In this document: one piece after another, positions 19,801-25,800 of the stretch
How the letters are laid out: each line of letters begins with the position of its first letter
How positions within the stretch are numbered: position 1 is the first letter of the stretch
Assembly (NCBI RefSeq): GCF_006715005.1
Contig: NZ_VFMJ01000001.1
Location: 5,084,001-5,148,000, forward strand
Length of the DNA stretch: 64,000 nt
Direction of reading: 5' to 3'
Source: Serratia marcescens
GTDB lineage: Bacteria; Pseudomonadota; Gammaproteobacteria; Enterobacterales; Enterobacteriaceae
The notes under the pieces: model-generated
What the model was told of the DNA's origin: nothing
What the model saw: only the letters and a program-made list of their open reading frames with translations
Database searches by the model: none
Made by a program: the position numbers and the translations under genes

Positions 19801-22800
19801 TCGCGCTGGTGAGCGGAACGGAAAGCCTGAGCTACGCCCAGTTGAACGCCCGCGCCAACCGGCTGGCGCACGCGCTGATAGCGCGCGGCGTCGGCCCGGA
19901 CAGCCGGGTGGCGGTGTGCGCCGAACGCGACCTGAACATGGTGACGGCGCTGTTCGGTATCCTCAAGGCCGGCGGCGCCTATGTGCCGCTCGATCCGGCC
20001 TATCCGGGCGAGCGCCTGCAGTACATCCTGCAGGACGCCGACCCGGTGCTGCTGCTGGCGGACGCCGCCGGCCGGGCGGCGCTGGGCGAGCCTGCGACGC
20101 CGCAGCTGGCGCTGGAGGCGGCATTGCCGGAGACGCTGAGCGCCGAGAACCCGGAACGGCGCGCGCAGGCGTCGCACCTGGCGTACGTGATTTACACCTC
20201 GGGTTCGACCGGTAAACCGAAGGGCGCGATGAACGAACACCGCGGGGTGGTCAACCGGCTGGTGTGGATGCAGGAGGCCTACGGTCTGACAGCGGCGGAC
20301 ACGGTGCTGCAAAAAACGCCGTTCGGCTTCGACGTCTCGGTGTGGGAGTTCTTCTGGCCGCTGATGGTCGGCGCGCGCCTGGTGATGGCGAAGCCGGAAG
20401 GGCACAAGGATCCGGACTACCTGAGCCGCGCGATCGAACAGTACGGCGTCACCACGCTGCACTTTGTGCCGTCGATGCTGCAAAGCTTCCTGGCGGACGG
20501 GCAGGCGGCGACGCGCTGCGGCAAGGTGGTGCGGGTGATGTGCAGCGGGGAAGCGCTGCCGGCGGCGCTGGTGGCGGAGTTTTACCGCCGGCTGCCGCAG
20601 GCGGAGTTGCATAACCTGTACGGGCCGACGGAGGCGGCGGTGGACGTCACCGCCTGGCACTGTTCGCGGGAGGCGGACCGGGTGTCGGTGCCGATCGGGC
20701 GGCCGATCGCCAACACGCGCATCTACCTGCTGGACGAGCACGGGCAGCCGGTGCCGCTGGGGGCGGTGGGCGAGCTGTATATCGGCGGGGTGCAGGTGGC
20801 GCGGGGCTATCTGAATCGGCCCGAATTGACGGCGGAGCGCTTCCTGAGCGATCCGTTCGCGCCGGGCGGGCGAATGTACCGCACCGGTGACGTGGCGCGC
20901 TATCTGGCGAACGGCGACATCGAGTACCTGGGGCGCAATGACCAGCAGGTGAAAATCCGCGGCTTCCGCATCGAATGCGGCGAGATAGAGGCGGCGCTGG
21001 CAACGCACCCGGCGGTGCGCGAAGCGGTGGTGGATGCGCGGGCGGTGGGCGACGACAAACGGCTGGTGGCGTGGGTGGTGCCGGCCGCGGACGTGGCGGA
21101 AGAGACGCTGACGGGCGTGCTGCGGCAGCATCTGAGCGCGGCGCTGCCGGACTATATGGTGCCGTCGGCCTGGGTGGTGGTGGCGGCGTTGCCGCTGTCG
21201 CCGAACGGCAAACTGGATCGGCGGGCGCTGCCGGAGCCGCAGGGGACGCAGAGCCAGGCGGTGTACGAAGCGCCGCAGGGTGAACACGAAACGCTGCTGG
21301 CGGCGATCTGGCGCGACCTGCTGAACGTGGAGCGGGTAGGCCGCCACGATAACTTCTTCGAACTGGGGGGCCACTCGCTGCTGGCGGTGCGTCTGACCAA
21401 CCGTCTGCAGCAGGTGGAATGGCAGCTGCCGTTGCAGACCCTGTTCGCCAACCCGACGCTGCATGTGTTGGCGCAGCAGCTGCGCAGGACTGATGAGGCG
21501 CTGCCGCCGATCGAGGCTATGCCGCGCGACGCCGCGTTGCCGCTGTCGTTTGCCCAGCAGCGTTTGTGGTTCCTGACTCAGTTGGAAGGCCTGAGTGAAA
21601 CTTACCATATTCCTCTGGCGCTGAGCCTGCGCGGCGAGCTGGATCTGCCCGCCTGGCGACAGAGCCTGGATGCGATCTATGCCCGTCACGAAGCGTTGCG
21701 TAGCCGGTTTGTCACCGTCGAGGGACAGCCTCAGGCGCACATTCTGCCGGTAGATGCGCTGCCGTTGACGGTTCACGATCTGCGTGGGCAGCAGGATGCC
21801 CAGAGCCAGGCGCGACAACTGGCGCAGCGCCTGGCGGAGGCGCCTTTCGACTTGGGTTCCGGTCCGTTGGTGCGCGCCGCGCTGATCCGCCTGGCGGATG
21901 AAGAGCACCTGTTCCTGCTCACCTGTCATCACATCATCTCCGACGGTTGGTCGACCGGTATTCTGCTGCGTGAGTTGGGGGCGTTGTACGGTGCTTTCCG
22001 CCGCGGCGATGGCGATCCGCTGCCGCCGTTGACGCTGCAATACCCGGATTACGCCGCCTGGCAGCGTCGCTATCTGACGCCAGAGCGGTTGGCGGCGCAG
22101 GCGCAATACTGGCGCGAAACGCTGAGCGATGCGCCGGCGCTGCTGACGCTGCCAACCGACCGGCCGCGTCCGACGGTGCAGTCTTTCAGCGGCGGGGAGG
22201 TGCCGATCGCGATAGACGCCGAGCTGACGCAGGCGCTGCGGCAGTTCAGCCGGCAGCATGGCGGCACGCTGTTCATGACGGTGCTGGCAGCCTGGAGCCT
22301 GGTGCTGGCGCGCATGGCCGGGCAGCAGGAGTTGGTGATCGGCACGCCGGAGGCCAACCGTGGCCGGCTGGAAACCGAATCGCTGGTCGGTTTCTTCGTC
22401 AGCACGCTGGCGCTGCGCATCGATCTTCGCGACGATCCGGATCTGCCGACGCTGATCGAGCGGATCCGCCACACGGTGCTGACGGCCCGGGAAAATCGCG
22501 ATCTGCCGTTCGAGCAGGTGGTGGAGCTGGTCAATCCGCCGCGCCATCTGGGCTATACCCCGCTGTTCCAGGTGATGCTGGCCTGGCAGGACGGCTCGGT
22601 GCGCGATATCTCGCTGCCTGGGCTGCAGGCCGAGAGTGCCGAGTTGGGTTATCAGATCGCCAAGTATGATTTGACGCTCGATCTGGCGGAGGGCGATGAG
22701 CAAATCAGCGGTACGCTGAACTTCGCCACGGCGCTGTTCGACCGCGCTACCGTCGAGCGTTACGGCGTTTATCTGGTGCAGGTGCTGCGGGCGATGGCGA

Positions 22801-25800
22801 CAAATGCTACGCAGCCTGCGTCGCATCTCGATCTGTTGCCGGCTGCAGAGCGCGAACTGCTGTTGTACGGCTGGAACCGAACCGCGGAAGTTTATCCGGC
22901 GCAGAGCAGCGCCCATGCCCTGTTTGAACAGTGGGCGCAGCGCACGCCGGATGCCGTTGCGGTGGTGAACGATCGGGACAGCCTGAGCTACGCCCAATTG
23001 AACGCCCATGCCAACCAACTGGCGCACCAACTCATCACACAGGGCGTGCGCCCCGGCGATCGCGTGGCCACGTCGCTCGAACGCAGCGTTTCTCTGGTCA
23101 TCGCCCAGTTGGCGATCCTCAAGGCGGGGGCCGCTTATGTGCCGCTCGATCCACACCTGCCCGTTGCGCGGCAGGCGTGGATCATCGGTGACAGCGGGGC
23201 GTCGTTGATCCTGTGCGATCGCGATCTCGATCGCGAAATAGTCGGTGAGATCGCATGCCTGCGTATCGATCGGCTGCGGCAGAATCCAACCCACGATCCG
23301 GCGGTGCCTCGCGCCGGCGACGCACCGGCCTACGTCATGTATACCTCGGGCTCTACCGGTACGCCTAAAGGCGTCATGGTGACGCATCAAGGCATCCTCC
23401 GGCTGGCGATCAACAATCGTTTTGCGTCGTTTGAACGCGGCGATCGCTTCGCTTTCGCCGCCAATCCGGCGTTTGACGCCAGCACGTTGGAAGTGTGGGG
23501 CGCCCTGTTGAATGGCGCCAGTCTGGCGATCATTGCGCCGGAAGTGTTGACGGAAGCCGAAGCGTTGGCGGCGGCGCTGGTGCGGCAAGGGATTAACGTC
23601 TTGTTCCTGACCACCTCGTTGTTTAACCAATATGTCCATAGCATCGCCGCGACGTTGGCGCAGTTGAAATATCTGCTCAGCGGTGGTGAAGCGGCGGATC
23701 CGCACGCCTTTGCCCGCATGCTGAAAGAGGCTGGGCCGGTACGGCTGATCAACGGTTATGGGCCGACCGAGTGCACGGTGTTCGCCACGACGGCCACGAT
23801 TGAGCGGGTGGACCAATGGCAGCGTTTGCCTATCGGGCGGCCGATCGGCAATACCCGGATTTATCTGCTGGATGCGCACGGGCAGCCGGTGCCGCTCGGC
23901 GCGACCGGCGAGATCTACATCGCCGGCCCCGGGGTGGCGCTGGGTTATCTCAACCGCGCAGAGCTAACGGCAGAGCGATTCCTGGCGGATCCGTTTAACC
24001 CAGGTGAGCGTATGTATCGCACCGGCGACCTGGCGCGCTATCTGCCGGACGGCAATATCGACTATCTGGGACGCAACGATCGGCAGGTGAAAATTCGCGG
24101 CTTCCGCATCGAATGCGGTGAGATCGAGGCGCGAGTGGCCGGTCATCCGGCGGTGCGCGAAGCGGTGGTGGATGTCCTCGGCGAAGCCGACACTAAGCGA
24201 CTGGTGGCCTGGGTGGTACCGGAGTCTGATGCGGATCGCCAGACGTTGGCGGTGACGCTGCGGCAGTATCTGGCGGGTATGTTGCCGGAGTTTATGCTGC
24301 CGGTAGCCTGGGTGGCGCTGGATACGCTACCGCTGACGCCGAACGGCAAACTGGATCGGCGCGCGCTGCCTGAACCGCAGGAGGACGCCTACGTGCGTGA
24401 GGTTTACGCCGAGCCTGAAGGCGAACTGGAAACGCTGTTGGCGGGGATTTGGCGCGAGCTACTGGGTATTGAGCGGGTCGGGCGTCACGATAACTTCTTC
24501 GAACTGGGCGGCCATTCGCTGTTGGCGGTGAAGTTGATGGCGCAGCTGCGCCGTGTCGGGTTGAGCGCCGGGGTGCAAACGCTGTTCACCGCGCCGACGC
24601 TATCGACGCTGGCGCAGACGTTGGTCACGCAGCAAGAAGTGAGCGTGCCGGCTAACGGTATCCTACCGGGCGGCGCCTCCATTACGCCGGAGATGTTGCC
24701 GCTGGCGACGCTGAGCCAGGCGGAGATCGACGCGGTGGTGACGCAGGTACCGGGCGGCGTGGCCAACGTACAGGACATCTACGCTTTGTCGCCGCTGCAG
24801 GAGGGGATTTTGTTCCACCATCTGCTGGCGGAACAGGGCGATCCGTACCAGCTGTCTGCGGTATTGCGTTTCGACAGCCGTGCGCGTCTGGACGCCTGGC
24901 TGGCGGCGATGCAGCAGGTGATCGATCGCCATGACATTCTGCGCACCGCGTTCATCACGCAGGGCGTGTCCGCGCCGGTGCAGGTGGTGTGGCGCAAGGC
25001 CGAGTTGTCGCTGCGAGAACTGCGGCTCAATCCGGCAGAGGGCGAGATCGGTGCGCGGCTGACGGCGTTGTTTGATCCGCGCCGCGTACGGCCTGACCTG
25101 ACGCGCGCACCGTTGCTGAGTTTTGTCGCTGCACAGGAAGAGGGGGGTAGTTGGTGCGTACTCCAGCAGTGGCATCACCTGATCGGCGATCACTCGACCC
25201 TGGCGGTGATGCAGGAGGAAATCAATCTGATTCTGGCCGGGCGCGGGGACGAACTGGCCAAGGCGCCGCCGTTCCGCAACGCGGTGGCGCAGGCGCGGCT
25301 CGGCGTGAGCAATGCCGAACACGAACAGTTCTTCCGCACTCTGCTGGCGGATATCGATGAACCTTCGCTGCCGTTCGGCCTGAGCGACGTACATGGCGAA
25401 GGGCGAGATATCTCGACGGCGCACCTGGCATTACCGCATACGCTCAATCAGCAGCTGCGGCGGCAGGCGCGGCGGCTGGGCGTCAGCCTGGCCAGCCTGT
25501 GCCACCTGGCCTGGGCGCAGGTGCTGGCGCGCGCCACCGGCCGCGATGAGGTGGTGTTCGGCACCGTATTGTTGGGCCGCATGCAGGCCGGAGACGGGGC
25601 GGAGCGGGCGCTCGGACTGTTTATCAATACTCTGCCGTTACGGCTGGATGTCAACGATATCGGCGCGGAATCGGCGGTGTTGCAGGCGCATATTCGGCTG
25701 AGCGGGCTGCTGGCCCATGAGCATGCGCCGCTGGCGTTGGCGCAGCGTTGCAGCGGCGTTGCCGCGGGCACGCCGCTGTTCAGTGCTCTGTTGAACTATC

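Noticed and set aside
15390-23879. Very long open frames on the minus strand inside the synthetase gene (15390-18182 and 19668-23879)
   Set aside because: They are antisense shadows of GC-rich coding DNA. Their products are Arg/Gln/His-rich with no domains, and the plus-strand frame is complete with all NRPS motifs.
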